Shown piece after piece: positions 35,601 through 48,888 of a stretch of DNA of 64,000 nt (position 1 is its first letter; the number at the start of each line of letters is the position of its first letter). Source of the DNA: Populus alba (Eukaryota > Streptophyta > Magnoliopsida > Malpighiales > Salicaceae); the NCBI RefSeq assembly GCF_005239225.2, contig NC_133291.1, positions 2,852,001 to 2,916,000 on the forward strand. The letters are read 5' to 3'. The notes under the pieces are model-generated. The model was not told where the DNA came from. It saw nothing but the letters and a program-made list of their open reading frames with translations, and ran no database searches. Made by a program: the position numbers and the translations under genes.

Positions 35601-35985
35601 AAAATATAATTTTAATAAATAATATTTTGTAAAGAGAGTTACAGAAAAATAAAAAAAAAACTTAAAGAAAGAAAGAAAAAAAGAAATAGTGTTTTGAGTT
35701 ACAGTTTTTATTTTTTTTAACGAGCAACATCTGCAGGTCCAAGTCCATTTGAGCAGCGCCATTCAATACGACGTCGCTTAACACAGCTTTCGGACACCTG
35801 ACACATGCCCAAAACTCGTCTCATCTTCAACACCAAAACCCCACCCCCTGCATGCCCAACAGTACACACTATCAGCAAAATCAGTTTCTCTAACAACACC
35901 ATCGCCTTAATTTTCTATTCAATCCCTCCTTTTCTTATTTTCATAAACGTTTCCATTTCTTAAAAAATTAAAAAAAGAGAGAGAA

Positions 35986-36203
35986 ATGTCGTGGCTGAGA
36001 TCTGCTGTGAGCAAGGCAGTGGAAGCAGGGAACAATAACAACCTGACCCGAGCAGTTAAAACCTACGCCGACTCTGTTGTTCACCAAGCTGGTCAAGCCG
36101 TAGCTGAAGGAGCCAAAATATTGCAAGATCGTATTGTAATATCTTCACTTCGATTTTTTATCTGCAATTAGGGTTTTTTTATTTGACTGGATACATTTGA
36201 TTC

Positions 36204-36246
<43 letters not shown>

Positions 36247-39200
36247 CAAGCTTCTGCGTAATTTAGTTAATTTATCTGTTCCGTTATGAATTTAGGGGAA
36301 TAGGAATTATAAAAGTGCTAAGCAGACTGCCAAGAGATTAGAGGACGCTGCCATCTCCTGTCGCGGCCTGGAGAGGGTTTTGCTGCTGAGAAGATGGGCG
36401 GTCGTGCTCAAACAATTCGAAAAGTTATCTGGAGGTTTTGCGGAAGATAAACAGACACCCGTTGAGCAAAATGTTGGCCCTGATGTATCATCGGGCAGTC
36501 CAAGAAAAACATCACTGCCCATGGTGAGTTGTTAAATTGCTGTGCACATTGAAATAATCGAACTACGGGAAGTACTGGCATCTTGTGCTTGTTTTTCTAA
36601 TTCTTTATTTGATGGATAGGTTCTGTATTATGATTCTGATGTTGGGGGCGAACCAATGACTTTCCGTGATGTTTTTCTCCAAAGTCAGGCTCTAGAAGGC
36701 ATATCAATGTCCGTGGTACGGTAAATTTATTTTGATCCAGTTTTGTAGATGTGCCTAGAAAGGTGGTCAGTACTGGGAATCAGTGGAAGAGGATACTAAT
36801 ATCGCAATGTTTATCCTCCATTTTTAACACACACTTAAAGAATAGTAAATGCTGATGGTTATGCTTTGCAAAAGTAGTTCTCAGTGAATGCTCTTAGGAA
36901 TGCATTATGTTAGTTTTACATTTGTTAACCTAAGGCGCAGGTGTAAGCAAGTATAGGCAACGGCATCACGATTTAATTAATTCTTTTCACAAACTAGAAC
37001 ACAGTTGAAGACATATTAATGAAAGAGCTTTAAATATGCTAAGTTGGACAGGCTTCCATGCTTTCTTTCTTGCCATTTCTGATCGTGGAGGTTAACCACA
37101 GGTTAACATTTTTCTCTGACTCAGATTCTTGAAGCACCAAACGAGGAAGAAATTTCTTTGCTCCTGGAGGTGTTTAGGTGAGTCTTCCAGACTGCTCAAT
37201 GCATAAATGCTGGTCTGAAATGCCAGCACATATATATTTTAGGGGCTTTCCAGGACCAATTTGGAATTCTTCTTGGTATAGGTCATGCAAATTACATTTA
37301 ATGCTCTTGGCTTCATGGAATCATTATTATATCAGCCTTAATGTGGCAAGGAAATACACCTATTTTGTTTTGGGGTTCATATTCATCGTCTTGGATATAT
37401 TTTAAATGATAGAAACTTAGTGCTTATGATCAATACATGGGATGAGCGTGAATTCTTTTTGAATCCCTTTTCATAATCTGGTTACTTGCAGGCTTTGTCT
37501 AACTGGAGGACAAGAAGTTCATAATGCAATCGTGAGCAGTATACAGGATCTGGCTTCTGCTTTTGCAAGTTACCAAGATGAAGTGTTGGTAAAGACACAA
37601 AGAATGCAGATTGATTTCTGATTTAGGCTAATTGCCATGCAAACTATAGAAAACAGGCTGATGTGTTGTGCATACAAAAATCATGTTTGGGCGCAGAATC
37701 ACTTTTGAACATGCAGTACAAAAATGATTATCTGACTGTCAAGCGATGGTTTTTTAAAAAGAGAAAGGCTATTTTTCTGTATCTTGGAAGCAGTCTGGTA
37801 TGAAGTACATGTTTAGATATGCTGGAGAATTTGCTTTGACTGTTGCAGCTGCATCTAGCATTCACGCTTGAGATTTCTATTTTCATATTTTAGCTTGTAT
37901 ATGAAGATTGCTAGGTTGACAATTTTTCCCTCTTCTTCTGGTTTCTAGGTGAAGCGCGAAGAATTGCTCCAATTCGCACAAGATGCAATTACAGGGTTGA
38001 AAATCAATACTGATCTTGCAAGGTTATTAACATCATGGAGTTTTTATCATTTAGTTTTTGAACTGAGTCTGAACCTCTTTAAACTTAGTTGACATTTTTC
38101 CATCTTCTTAAGAAGATGTATAAACTGGTGACTTTTTTCCCCATGGATATAAGGTTTCAATTTGCTACCTTCGGAACTACGAATGACTATTAATGCTATA
38201 TAATACTGTCCATCCATTTTTTTTCCTTACTATGGATGTCTATACATGGAGGCATGATTTAGTTAGCGTACATGCCGGCCTCTCCTTTCCCTACATTCTG
38301 ATTCACAATCCTCAGGTTTGAATACAGTTCTCCATGTTGGAAGTCTCAAGTTTTAACGACTGGGAACCTGAATTATTAGCTTGTAAACTAGTGCTAGAAC
38401 TTGTGCTTCAGTTAGGATTTGTCATGCTGTCACCTGTCCTGTCTAAATCATCCACGCACACTTTTCAGTAATTTGATATGTAAGGTACTGTATGTGATAT
38501 AGTTATTCATTATGAAATGAAGCTATGCGGTCAATGGTTTGTTTATCTAGTTCTTTCTTTGCCTATTGAATCCTTTCTGTCCACAGAATAGATGCTGAAG
38601 CTAAGGTTCTGAAGAACAAACTTGATGGAAGTATGCATTCTGACAAGCCATCAATTGAAGATCAGGAAAAGGTGTCTGATGAAAAGGCCAAAGCAACTAT
38701 AAAGGTGAGCTTTAGTTTGTGACTACCTCATTTTGTCGCTTTTCTATGATAGGAATATGAGCGTTGATCTTATGCGAGGAGACTGATTGCGTGGGTATTT
38801 GATTCTTCATTGGATGCGTTCAATGCTAATGACTTGTTCAGTGCAGAACTGCAGATCAACTCTAGATTTTTCTCTGAAGTATGAAATGAAACTCAAAATA
38901 GTGCAATTTATGAATTGTACATTATCAATGCACATATTATGCTGTCATGGTTTTTCTGGAAAGGTGTGCATTGTGTAATAAGAAGGCAGGGAAAAGTTGC
39001 CTGGGTCTCCACTTCTAATTTGGACAACACAATGTCTATAATTAAGTTACCAAGAAATCCGTGAACTAAAATCACTGCCTAATTAATGATTTCCTTTTTC
39101 TTCTCACTGTCTTAAAGTGCTGTGGGATGTTTAGTGTATTTGTTTATGTTTTTGGAAGTGTTAACTGGCCTGTCTAGTATTTTGTTGAGTAGAAAGCTGT

Positions 39201-42200
39201 TAACGAAAGATCTGACCCCTTTTTATGTAGGCACTGAAAGAAGCTCTTGCACAAATTCGAATTTGTTCCAGATTGGAAGGGCTTCTGTTGAAAAAGAAAA
39301 CTTTGAGCTTGGGAGACTCGCCTGAGATTCATGCTCAAAAGGTATGCTACGCTCATGCTGTCGAATTGTTTCTTGATTGTGTTTCTGAAATCTTAGCATC
39401 ATGTTTATTTTTTCCATTTTTTATTATCTGTTAGCTATCTCATGTTTGCCCTTCAAGTTTCTCTTTCATGTTGTCTGTCAGCATTCATATAGAGACCAGT
39501 GTCCATTTCAGAATGGATATGCATTGCTGGAGCCTGTATCCTTCATATTTCTAAACTACAGATAGGGAGCGTATTTACAAGTGCGTGTCTGGGGAAGTGA
39601 GATAATTTTCTATGCGAGACATAAAAAACATTTGCAGGCTTAAATTTTTACACATAAGAAGCTTTGGAAGTGAAAAACAGCAATGATAATGATAGCAGTA
39701 CATGCAATGATAAGGGCTAGATACCTGGAGCATCACACAGGTTAAATGGGTTCAAATCCTGATAATGAACAATATCGCCTATCAAAAAAGAGAGAAAAAA
39801 GGGGCAACGATGGTAATTTAGGTACCTCATTTACAAAACTAAGGTCAATAATGGCAATAGCACTAACTGGTGGAATAACTCTAATAAGTACCTTATCTTT
39901 AAGTGAGTGATTCCCAAATGAAGTCATTTTCTGTGAATTGTTTCCCGAAGCAGGTGGATGTTGCAATGTGTCAAGTCTTTGACATGCTAAATATTGATTT
40001 GAAGAAGTCTTTGCCACTTGCTGTTAGTAATTAGCATATCTACACCTCTCATTCCTGTAATCATTTCCTTTTGCGTTTTCATCATTGGATTAATTGCTTG
40101 CAAATTCTGGGAGGCCTGTTTTTTTGTCATCTTTATTCTGGATACTTTATATATGTATATATATACTATATGCATCCTTTTGTCTTATTAAAATGACACC
40201 TGTCTCCTTCACAAATTTACTTCTCCCCTTCTATTTTCTTTCTTTCTATTGTATCTCAAGTGGTGACAGATGTTTTTATTTTCTTTTGAGTGCCAACTAC
40301 CAACTCTCTCTTTTTTTCATAGTAGCCTGAAAAGTTCTTGTAAAAGCTGTGCCAGTTTGTCGCCAACAACATTTTGCTTATATGAGCAGGTTGACAAGTT
40401 GAAGGTCTTATCGGAATCTCTTGCTAGCTCTACATCAAAAGCTGAAAAACGTATCTTAGATCACAGGTATGAAGTCAATCTGAAGTATTATTTATGCAGC
40501 CAAAATGGCTGTGCCCTTATACTCTTAAAACTTGTGGACTCCTTGCTTTCCATTTCACTGCATACCAAACTACTTCACAAGTTCTGCTGAGGTGGATGAA
40601 CTTCACCCTTCTCCACAAGCTACTGAGCAGTCGTTATTCTTGCGCAAGTTATGATGACATCTTTGGAAAACACACTGTCACCTTGGTTCACTTAAAATAT
40701 GTTGTCTTCTTAGTGCTTGGGAAGTTCTCTGGTAAAAAGCAAAGGTGATTGTCAAATTTTAACACCTCAAGACCAAGAAACAAGACTTAATAGGGATTCT
40801 CTTGGGAACCACTTGTTTGACTTCCAGTGTTTGAGAGTAGATATCATTGAACCCATCATTGCTTTTAGAATTTATGGTAGGCTTTAACCCCCATCCCATT
40901 CCCACATAATTCACAGATTGCAAAAAGAAGAGGCACTGAAAGTTTGTGTTGCCAAAGCTGATGAAGCAAATGAAAAGGAGAAGGTAATGTGCTTCAGTAA
41001 GAATGCCTTTGTTCTACTCAGTTATTATTAGATCTCAAGGTAAAGGGAAAGTGATTGTTTTCTCATTCTTTTGTGGTTTGGAATGCAGATTATTGCTATC
41101 ACATCATGGGTTATCTTAAAAGCTGCTTTAGTTTTTCCTTGTTTTATGTAATGCTATAAACATTTGTATGCTTGTATAAATAGCTATGTCAAGCCTTCTT
41201 TTGATAGTGCTATCTTATGTTGTGATGGTCTGCATGGTTGTGATTTATATTTTCACTCTATATGTAGAGATTTTCTTTTTAGGATTGCCTGCTTCTTGTC
41301 CTTATATATTGTGAGATTATTGACTGCCTAGTTTAATTGGCTTATCAAGAGTTCTTGTTTGTTAGTTCATATTGTTTTTAGCATTGCATGGTTACGTATC
41401 AGTTAGTAACTCATCTAAAGCAAACACCATGTGAAACTTGTGGTTATAGTGGGTGTAAATTCATCCATGATCTGTGTTCTCTGAAGCTTTGGGATATGTG
41501 CAGAAAGTAGGAATGCTAGCATGCTTCTAACATGCAGCTAATGTATTTGATTTGATGGAAATTTTGATTTTTTTTCTTTGATTCTCTTCCAGGAAATTGT
41601 AGCTGAGATATCAGTACTTGAAAAACAAAGAGATGAACTTGAAGCTGAATTGAAAAAGGTTTAACTTCTCTATGTCATTTCCTTTTGCTTTTATAGAACA
41701 TGTATATTCATAATTTTGAACTCAAGTTTGGGTTTTTGAGCTGGAAGTATGAGATTATATTTACAACTGATTATCTGAATCTTTTTAGTTCACGCTTTCT
41801 TTTCTTGTTCCCCATTCATTTGCCCTTTATTGATCACAAGCATTCAAAGACTGTCCTCACCTTATAGGTTAATATCTCCTTAGCTGCTGCAAATGGACGC
41901 CTTCGCAATGCCAGAGAAGAGAGGGATCAGTTCGTTGAAGCTAACAGCCAGATTGTTGAGCATTTGAAAACAAAGGTTTGGATTTTCTCTTCTGGTTTCT
42001 TTCTACCTAATTAGGTGCAAAAATAATTGCAGAATTTATGGTCTTTGGTACTCAGTATTCAACCATGTGATACATCTTTTTCTACGAGTACATAGGAAGA
42101 TGAGGTGTCAAAATCAATTGCTGCATGCAAAGTAGAAGCAGATATTCTCACTACATGGCTCAATTTTCTGGAAGATACCTGGGTTCTCCAGCGATCTTAC

Positions 42201-44027
42201 AGTGAAACTAAGGAGAAGCAGGTCAAGTATGTACATCATTGTGGTTTGCATTTTCCTATGACAAGTTGTTTTTCTGTAATTTGGTCTTGTAATTTCTAAT
42301 ATTGAAAATTGTATTATCCATCTTCTTACCCATTTCCTACATAATTGCTACTTGTTACTTATTTCACTTTCAAGTGATGAACTGGAGAGACATGAGGACT
42401 ATTTTGTCAAGTTGGCTATTCATCTTCTCTCTGAATACAAGGTGATTTTTTTTTCTTTTTGAAGAATGTCCACAAACTGAACTTATGGCTGTGACTCCCT
42501 CTATCTCTTTTGCACAGAGAGAGAGAGAGAGAGAGAGACATGCTCTTCTGTGTTGTGATTGAACTTGTGTGTTTTATGCAGAAAGAGTTGGAGCCTTCTA
42601 TCATCTGTATAGAGAAATTTGTGGAAAGCCTAAAGAATTTAAGTGGAGGGTAATGTAATTTGCTTCACTAATAGGTTTCTGATTGTTTGTAATCCCATTT
42701 GCTCATTTATTTTTGACAATGCAGGTTAGAGATAGCATCTAGTGTGGGGAATGAAGATTCTAAAGAATCAAACCCAAGGAAAAATCTTGAGAAGGAATAT
42801 TTGGATTGTGAAGCAAAGGTATGGAAGTGCTTCCTTAATGCTTCTCATGTCAAATATGCACGTGACTGATTTTATTCACAGTATTCTGCTTTACCATGTG
42901 TAAAATGCTACATTGCTGTTAAATCCCCTTTTGGTAGTTGATTTTCCTAACATGGGGTTACTTTAATCGGAAGTATTAGTAATTTTGCCTACTTTTGGAT
43001 GAAAGAGTCATGAATGAGGTGGGTTTGCATAAATAATTCTTTTTGGCTCATGCTTATAATTTATGATCAGAATCAAATGGCTATCCACATCAACAGTTTA
43101 ATTTTGTGCTATCAACATAACTTCTTGTAAAAACCTCTCTTTCAGTAAGAGTTGAGCAGAAAACTCTAATACAATTTCCTTTGAAGAATATTTTGGCACT
43201 TCCATAATATCTTGTCTTGCTGGTTTCAAGTATCTTTCTCACTATTTTCCCAAGTTTTTACTCTTACTAATTTCTTCTCTGTACCTTTTGAATTTGAATC
43301 TCTCCATTTGTTTTATATGTGCCTTGCAATTTGTTGAACTTAAAAAGTTGCATAAAGGTGCTAAATAGCTGCACCTGTTGAGCCATGCCTTTTTGTGTTC
43401 CTGCACGTACATTGCTGGTAAAAGCATTGCAAGCATATATTGATATCTTAGTTTGGCTGTCTTGTTCCAGATTATAACCACTTTCAGTGTGGTGGACAAC
43501 ATAAGAGAGCAGTTTTATGCTCAAAAAGGGGCAAGTTCTAGGTGGGATTTTGGTTCTGTCCTTGAATTCTTCAACAGTTATTTACATGTTATAATATTAT
43601 TCCACTGTGGTATACATTGCCTGAAAAATGTCATTCCTGGCCTCTATCCAGGAAAGATGATACCTCGGTTAAAGAGCTATTTGATGATATTGAAAAGTTG
43701 AGAGTGGAATTCGAGTCCATTGAGAGACCAAATCTAGAACTGGAGGCTCCAATCCCTATGGCTGATAATACATCTGAGAAGGCACTGGGAAGTCCATCTC
43801 ATACCTCATCACAGAATGTGACTACCCTTAAATCCAATATAGATAAGCATCCCACGGAACCTGCAGTGGAGGCAGATGAGGTGCTCGACCCTGCCGCAGA
43901 ACTTGCAAAGTTAGAGTCAGAGTTTGGGAAAGATGCTCGAGACTACTCAACGGAGGAGATTGGTGACTGGGAGTTTGATGAGCTTGAAAGGGAATTGAGA
44001 TCCGGTGATACAGCAGCAAAAAACTAG
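35986..44027 (+). CDS. Coiled-coil protein, golgin/EEA1-like, function unknown
   Basis: Eighteen exons with GT-AG borders and matching phases: 35986-36135, 36296-36523, 36620-36715, 37125-37177, 37492-37588, 37949-38022, 38587-38704, 39231-39341, 40390-40466, 40917-40983, 41593-41658, 41868-41975, 42096-42226, 42375-42441, 42582-42649, 42725-42818, 43471-43541 and 43652-44027. The product is 683 residues. The N terminus ([17 protein letters not shown], then [18 protein letters not shown]) is amphipathic and resembles the start of several plant golgin/endosomal coiled-coil proteins. Residues about 200-520 are Glu/Lys-rich heptad sequence ([20 protein letters not shown]). The C terminus is acidic and ends [15 protein letters not shown] after a conserved-looking [13 protein letters not shown] block. 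Membrane trafficking is a guess from architecture only. The start codon opens a long frame in good context (GAAATGTCG). Confidence 0.88.
36211..36244. repeat. (TA)n microsatellite
   Basis: Seventeen TA repeats inside the first intron of the coiled-coil gene. Confidence 0.95.
42515..42538. repeat. (AG)n microsatellite
   Basis: About twelve AG repeats inside the intron 42442-42581 of the coiled-coil gene. Confidence 0.95.
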
Positions 44028-44685
44028 CTCTTTGAACATGCCATACCTGTAGTGAAATTCTAACCATGCAAGCCCGTGTCTTGATTGACATGCATCTATA
44101 TCCAAAAGCTGGATCTTAGATCATAAGCTTTTTGGTGTAACTAATATTTTCCACTGGATAAAGTTTCAATTTGTTAATTCTTCTGTAAATTCTCAAAGTT
44201 GTAAAATGTGACTGATGAAACAGACGAATGGAAGTCTTTGTTTGCTTGTAAAAGTCAGAACCTTACTCGGATCACAACAATATTCACTAGTAGTAGACGT
44301 GCACGTTCATGCGAGGTGGTCAAGGGCTCTCCACAACTTTGTGCACTAATCACGGTATCCTTTTTCCATGAACGCCTAGTTTTGACTGTTATTTTTTGTT
44401 CTGAAGTTGTGATGACCATTTGATTTCGAAGGTGACCCGTCATGCATCCCCTTGCAGAGGGATGTTAGAACAAAACCAGAGAAGGTGGGGGCTTCGCTAT
44501 CTTCTTGATCCGAATTTATGGAAAGTTGAAAAGATTGTTTAATGTATTGCCAAAAGGTTTCCTGATCTAGTAGGCGGAATTTGTTTTGTCTATGGAGAGC
44601 ACCATCATTGTGGTGTGGTGGGTTTTCAACACACGAGTACACCAGCTAGTGGATTGCTTGCCACTCCACCTAATATCTAATATTG

Positions 44686-44858
44686 TTTATTTATTTTTAT
44701 ATTTTAAAAAGATTTTTTTATTTTAAATTAATATTTTTTAATATATTGATATGAAAAATATTTTTTTTTAAAATAAAAAAAATATTATTTTGATATATTT
44801 TTAAATTAAAATCACTTTAAAAAATAACCGTAACTACACTCTCAAACAGGCTCTAAAA
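44686..44858. repeat. Dispersed AT-rich MITE-like repeat
   Basis: Family core with ATTTTTTAATATATTGATATG and the outer edge CTCTCAAACAGGCTCT at the right end. Confidence 0.55.
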
Positions 44859-44871
44859 ATATAAATACACT

Positions 44872-45014
44872 GTTTGTTTTTGTAGTATAATACAGAAGTA
44901 TATTAAAAAATAGATGATTTTTTAAAAATTAATTATTTTTTATATTTTTAAATTGTTTAATGTGATAATATTAAAAATAAATTTTAATAAATAACCCTTA
45001 CCGAGCTCCAAACT
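44872..45014. repeat. Dispersed AT-rich MITE-like repeat
   Basis: Outer edge TGTTTGTTTTTGTAG, core TTTTTAAATTGTTTAATGTG, right edge ACCGAGCTCCAAACTG. Confidence 0.5.
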
Positions 45015-48000
45015 GTAACCTAAAACGACTACTAAAACTGTTGCAATTCCAACCTTGGTTTGTCGTGGTAGGACACCCGGCAAATGGAACCCATTCGATC
45101 GGAAACAGAGAGGTTCTCCATGACAATTGTTGAACCAATGCAAGAAACTTGGCATTCTGATTTTCCGAGTGGTGGGTCATTCAGATGGATACATCTATTG
45201 CTATCCCTTGCTTGTACTTTTTGTGTCCCTGCAGAATCCAAGTTCATTATTCAAGAGAAAAAAGACCCTTGAATTTTTTCTCAAGAACTCCTCCTATATC
45301 GAATTAAGAAGGAAATTTAATGACACCCGAGCCCAATCTTAAGGATTAGACAACATGATATATTTGTAAGAATATGTGTGTAAACTCCCATGAATTGTTT
45401 TTTGGACAGAACAACATTCATTATCTTTCAGTCTTTAAGAATGACACAAAGTGCATATTCTCGTGCCTGTTATTCTCTCAATTGACGGGACCGTACAGCC
45501 TTTCTTGATTTCCCTCCAAGGACAAACATTGCCGCAATTTCTACATATTTTGGCAAAAAAAAAAAAATACAAACAAACACAACAGCAAAACAATACAGAA
45601 ATTATTCCTTTTTAGAGTTTAAGTCAGCACAAACATGTTTTACTAACCCTTGAATCTTGCTGTTGTATACAATCGATCTAAGTTGAAATGGAGAAGGGTT
45701 TCTCAATTATTCATCAAACGCCTCGTGTGTGTGTGTGTGTAGGTCAGCATTATTGTTGGATTTGCATAGGCTAATAGCTTGCTCATGACAATACACATGA
45801 TGGTACCTTGAACATAGCTAAAAAGACTAGAACCAGCTTCTAAGATATAATAGTTATATGTGCTTTTCTATGCTTGTTTCAAAACATAACAGCTAATTAA
45901 CCTATATATATATATAGATAACAAACTGTTTTCGAGTTCTTCAATGATGAGAAAAAAATAAAGATCTTGATTGTGGGGAGTGTGTTAAAAGGAAAGACAA
46001 ACAAAAGTCTCGAGCTTTGCAGGCATTCCATCCATAATTCCCTTCTCTCCACCATCAAATGTCGGATCACATGCTGTTTTCTTGGTGAGGTCAACAACTC
46101 ATTCTCTTAAAATCTTCTAATCAAATGTAACCAAAGAAACTAGGGAATGTTGATTGATGGCCATAAGAATCATGAAAAAGAAAAAAACACAAAAGTTGCA
46201 CAAAGTATCGATCAATTATACAAGAAAGAAACAAAGTGAAAAGACAAACCCAGGAATCAAGTAAAATTAAGTAGTGAAACCAGGTAAAGTATAAAGTGAT
46301 TCTTTAGCTCCAAGTATTATAATACTTAAGAAAGGATTTTGTTTTTTATAAGCTGGTTTGGTTAGTTGTGGGGCACAGTAAAGGAAGAGAAACCAGTGAA
46401 TTATTGTCTGATGAAGACATGAGCTGCTTTTGGATCCGAGTTTAGTTGAAAAGAGCTTTGGTCAGTGTTGCAGAAGACAGCAGAAATATCTAATATCATT
46501 TCCATGAGCATGCTTTAAGTTTCGAGTAATTGAATAATTAACAAATAGAAAATGCCATCAAGACGAGGGGATTCTATCCCTTGACTCCCCGATTAGGCAT
46601 GCCAACTATTTAATTCACTTGCATCTTCTCAATTTCTCGTATTTGTTTTTGCTTCTGCGGTTATAGTTTAATTTGTTTAGCTGATTGAATCAGCAACATT
46701 ATTAATTAAGCTTACTAATGTGAAATCCATGAGATTTTTCTTTGAAAAAACAGAGTAAATAGAGGGAGGAGGAGGAGTAGAGTTAGATCAACTGCTCATT
46801 CAAACACCATTCGATCCAGCCATAAAAATTTGAGAATTAATCAGTCAAGACCCCTTTGAGCTGTAAGGCTTAAATCTCAGTTCCTTTGGGTCAATGAATT
46901 AGCTTTGTCCTGATTTTTTTTTTTTTATATTGCACTTTTTCAAGAAAAAATGGATGGAAAAAGATTTTGAAAAATAACACCGACTGACAGATTGCGCTGT
47001 TAGAATCAGAGCATTTAACTGGCTGCGCTGTTAGGACCAGTCAAAGAAAAGACAAGAAAGGAACATAGGTAGAAGACAATCAATATAGCATGAATCATTT
47101 ACCTGAAAATCACCAGTTAGAAAGAATTACATGAACGTTAGGGCAAAAACCAATATTGAAAAGACTGTTGCCGTGTTAATGCCTGTATTCAGATCAGTAC
47201 ACGAGTTTGACACCCTCCTTTTATTAGCTCTACTTTTTTAAAAGGAGAAAAAACGATTTATTTCTTCCTTATAAAGCTAAATGTATAAAATGATACAAGT
47301 TTTAACCATATGGAATACCTGCACCGCCATAAAAGGGGCTAACACGAGCAGGATTTATCTCAAGTTCAGAAAAGCGAACCCTATCCTTCGAGTTAGTGCT
47401 CTACCCTTTCACAGCACCATGTTGTTGATGCCCTGAAAACCATTCAGCGGGCCACCGTTTTGGTCTAATAGCCTCAACCTTTGGGAATCTCAGTTGAGCC
47501 TTCTGCAACCTCATTCTCAATTCTCCATAGCAGGTAATTTTTCTCTTTTGTTTTATTGCCAGACTCAACCGAAGGTGCTGTAACATCCAAAATAGTTGGG
47601 GAAAAATGAAATTAAAACTAAAAAAATAACTATTGATTTAATCAGTCAGAAAGTTTAATGCACAATGAACTCTTCAGCCTCATAGCCTGTGTGCTGTTGT
47701 ATATTAACATCAAGCAACCAATGAAGGCTAAGAAAACCCACGAATTTCATTGGATGGAAAGAACCCCCTGAAACCAAGACAATCTCGTCTAGGATCCCTA
47801 AACCATTGCCATCCAACATCATTCCCATGTGAAGATGACATTGCAGAACGATCAACCCCAGAGCCCCAGCCAAAACTAGCTGCCTCTGGCAATTTCAACA
47901 TTAGACCTTAACCGGTATCTGCAGAATCGAAAATAAGTTAATGCTTACACTGCCACTTGAAAAGAAAAGCCCATCATGGATCCAAATTATCCACCACCAT

Positions 48001-48263
48001 CATTCCACAAAGCAGTGAGGATGCAAGGACAATTTTTGGAAAATATTTCTCCAAACATCAGATCAAGCCTGAGTATAGTAACGTCTGTGCAAATGAGACA
48101 TCCATGACTGATGACTGATCCCTAAATAGCACCTGCGTGCAAAATCCAGCCAAAAAAATCTTTCAAGGTTCTGAGGGTGGGTGCATGTGCATGTGCACGT
48201 GAGACATTCATTACTGATACCTACATAGCTCCTAAAACCCCACCCTCTCTTCTTCCTTTGCAG

Positions 48264-48308
48264 TTTTTTTTTTTTTTTTTGGGGGGGGGGGGGTGGGGGT
48301 GGGGGTGC
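48264..48308 (+). repeat. Poly-T followed by a G-rich tract
   Basis: Seventeen T residues run directly into a G tract of 13, TGGGGGTGGGGGTG. Four or more G runs could form a G-quadruplex. Homopolymer length may be a sequencing or assembly artefact. Confidence 0.85.
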
Positions 48309-48531
48309 ATCAGCTACTCCAATTTAGAAGAAAAAATAAACAACAACCACTAAGTTACAATTTTGAAAGTTGAAAAATCTTGTCCTTAACTTACACGGCC
48401 AGAACCTTTTATTGCAACCAAGTATGGCTATGAACATTAAATCAAACAACTGTGTAAGAATATATCTCCTCGATCCAACATCACTATAACCCGCAAACCA
48501 AGAAGCATGCCCGCCCCCTTCAGTTCATCTC

Positions 48532-48888
48532 CTACTTGCGCAAGGTTCTTTCTTTTCGCCAGCTAAAAGGGCCAAATCAATTGAAATAGTATGTTACAAC
48601 AATCAAACTTTCTCTAAAAACTAAAAAATCTCACAATGAAGTGTCCAAATAAGAGAAACAGATCACTTACTTTTTAAAAGTCTGCAATAGCTCATCAAGA
48701 ACAGAGCTATCCACATCAGCAAACAACTCCAAATCCCCACAAGGACCTGACCCGGACCCATCAAGCTTCTCTTCACCTCGGGGCTTTCTGTATAAAAACA
48801 AATCAGACAAGAACCTCCCTTATGGAGTCGAAAACGCAGCGTACATAGGAGGGACAGAGACAGAAGCCAAATTCGGAGTTGGGCACAT
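48532..48888 (-). CDS. Candidate small three-exon gene, 63 residues, function unknown
   Basis: Minus-strand exons 48888-48845, 48787-48671 and 48562-48532 join in frame through GT-AG introns of 57 and 108 bases. The model begins [14 protein letters not shown] and ends [12 protein letters not shown] then TAG, with an in-frame stop upstream of the ATG. The middle exon is acidic with an amphipathic stretch ([20 protein letters not shown]); the tail is basic. The middle exon is GC-rich compared with its flanks, as coding exons here are. I do not recognise a family. The 57-base intron is shorter than most plant introns, which weakens the model; a non-coding transcript or pseudogene is the alternative. 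Confidence 0.35.

Larger units (their letters stand above)
33652..35985. other. AT-rich intergenic DNA
   Basis: Contains a MITE-like repeat (34292-34428) and a degenerate tandem array (34990-35600), listed separately, then the 5' flank of the coiled-coil gene. No gene is recognised. Confidence 0.6.
44028..48531. other. Intergenic DNA between the coiled-coil gene and the 48.5-48.9 kb candidate gene
   Basis: The 3' UTR of the coiled-coil gene is followed by two MITE-like repeats (44686 and 44872), a (GT)n run at about 45726-45741, a poly-T/poly-G tract at 48264-48308 and many short ORFs. On the minus strand, 47470-47580 and 47650-47920 hold open segments (for example [17 protein letters not shown] and GNDVGWQWFRDPRRD) that could be UTR or remains of a gene. 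I could not build a consistent exon chain. Confidence 0.45.

Noticed and set aside
36307..36522. Open frame antisense to exon 2 of the coiled-coil gene
   Set aside because: Shadow of the real exon on the plus strand.
39700..39770. GGGTTCAAATCCTGA, a tRNA B-box-like word in an intron of the coiled-coil gene
   Set aside because: No matching A box, acceptor stem or anticodon arm could be found around it; probably chance or an old tRNA-like remnant.
45897..46097. Possible microRNA precursor region
   Set aside because: No good hairpin and no match to miRNA families I know by sequence.
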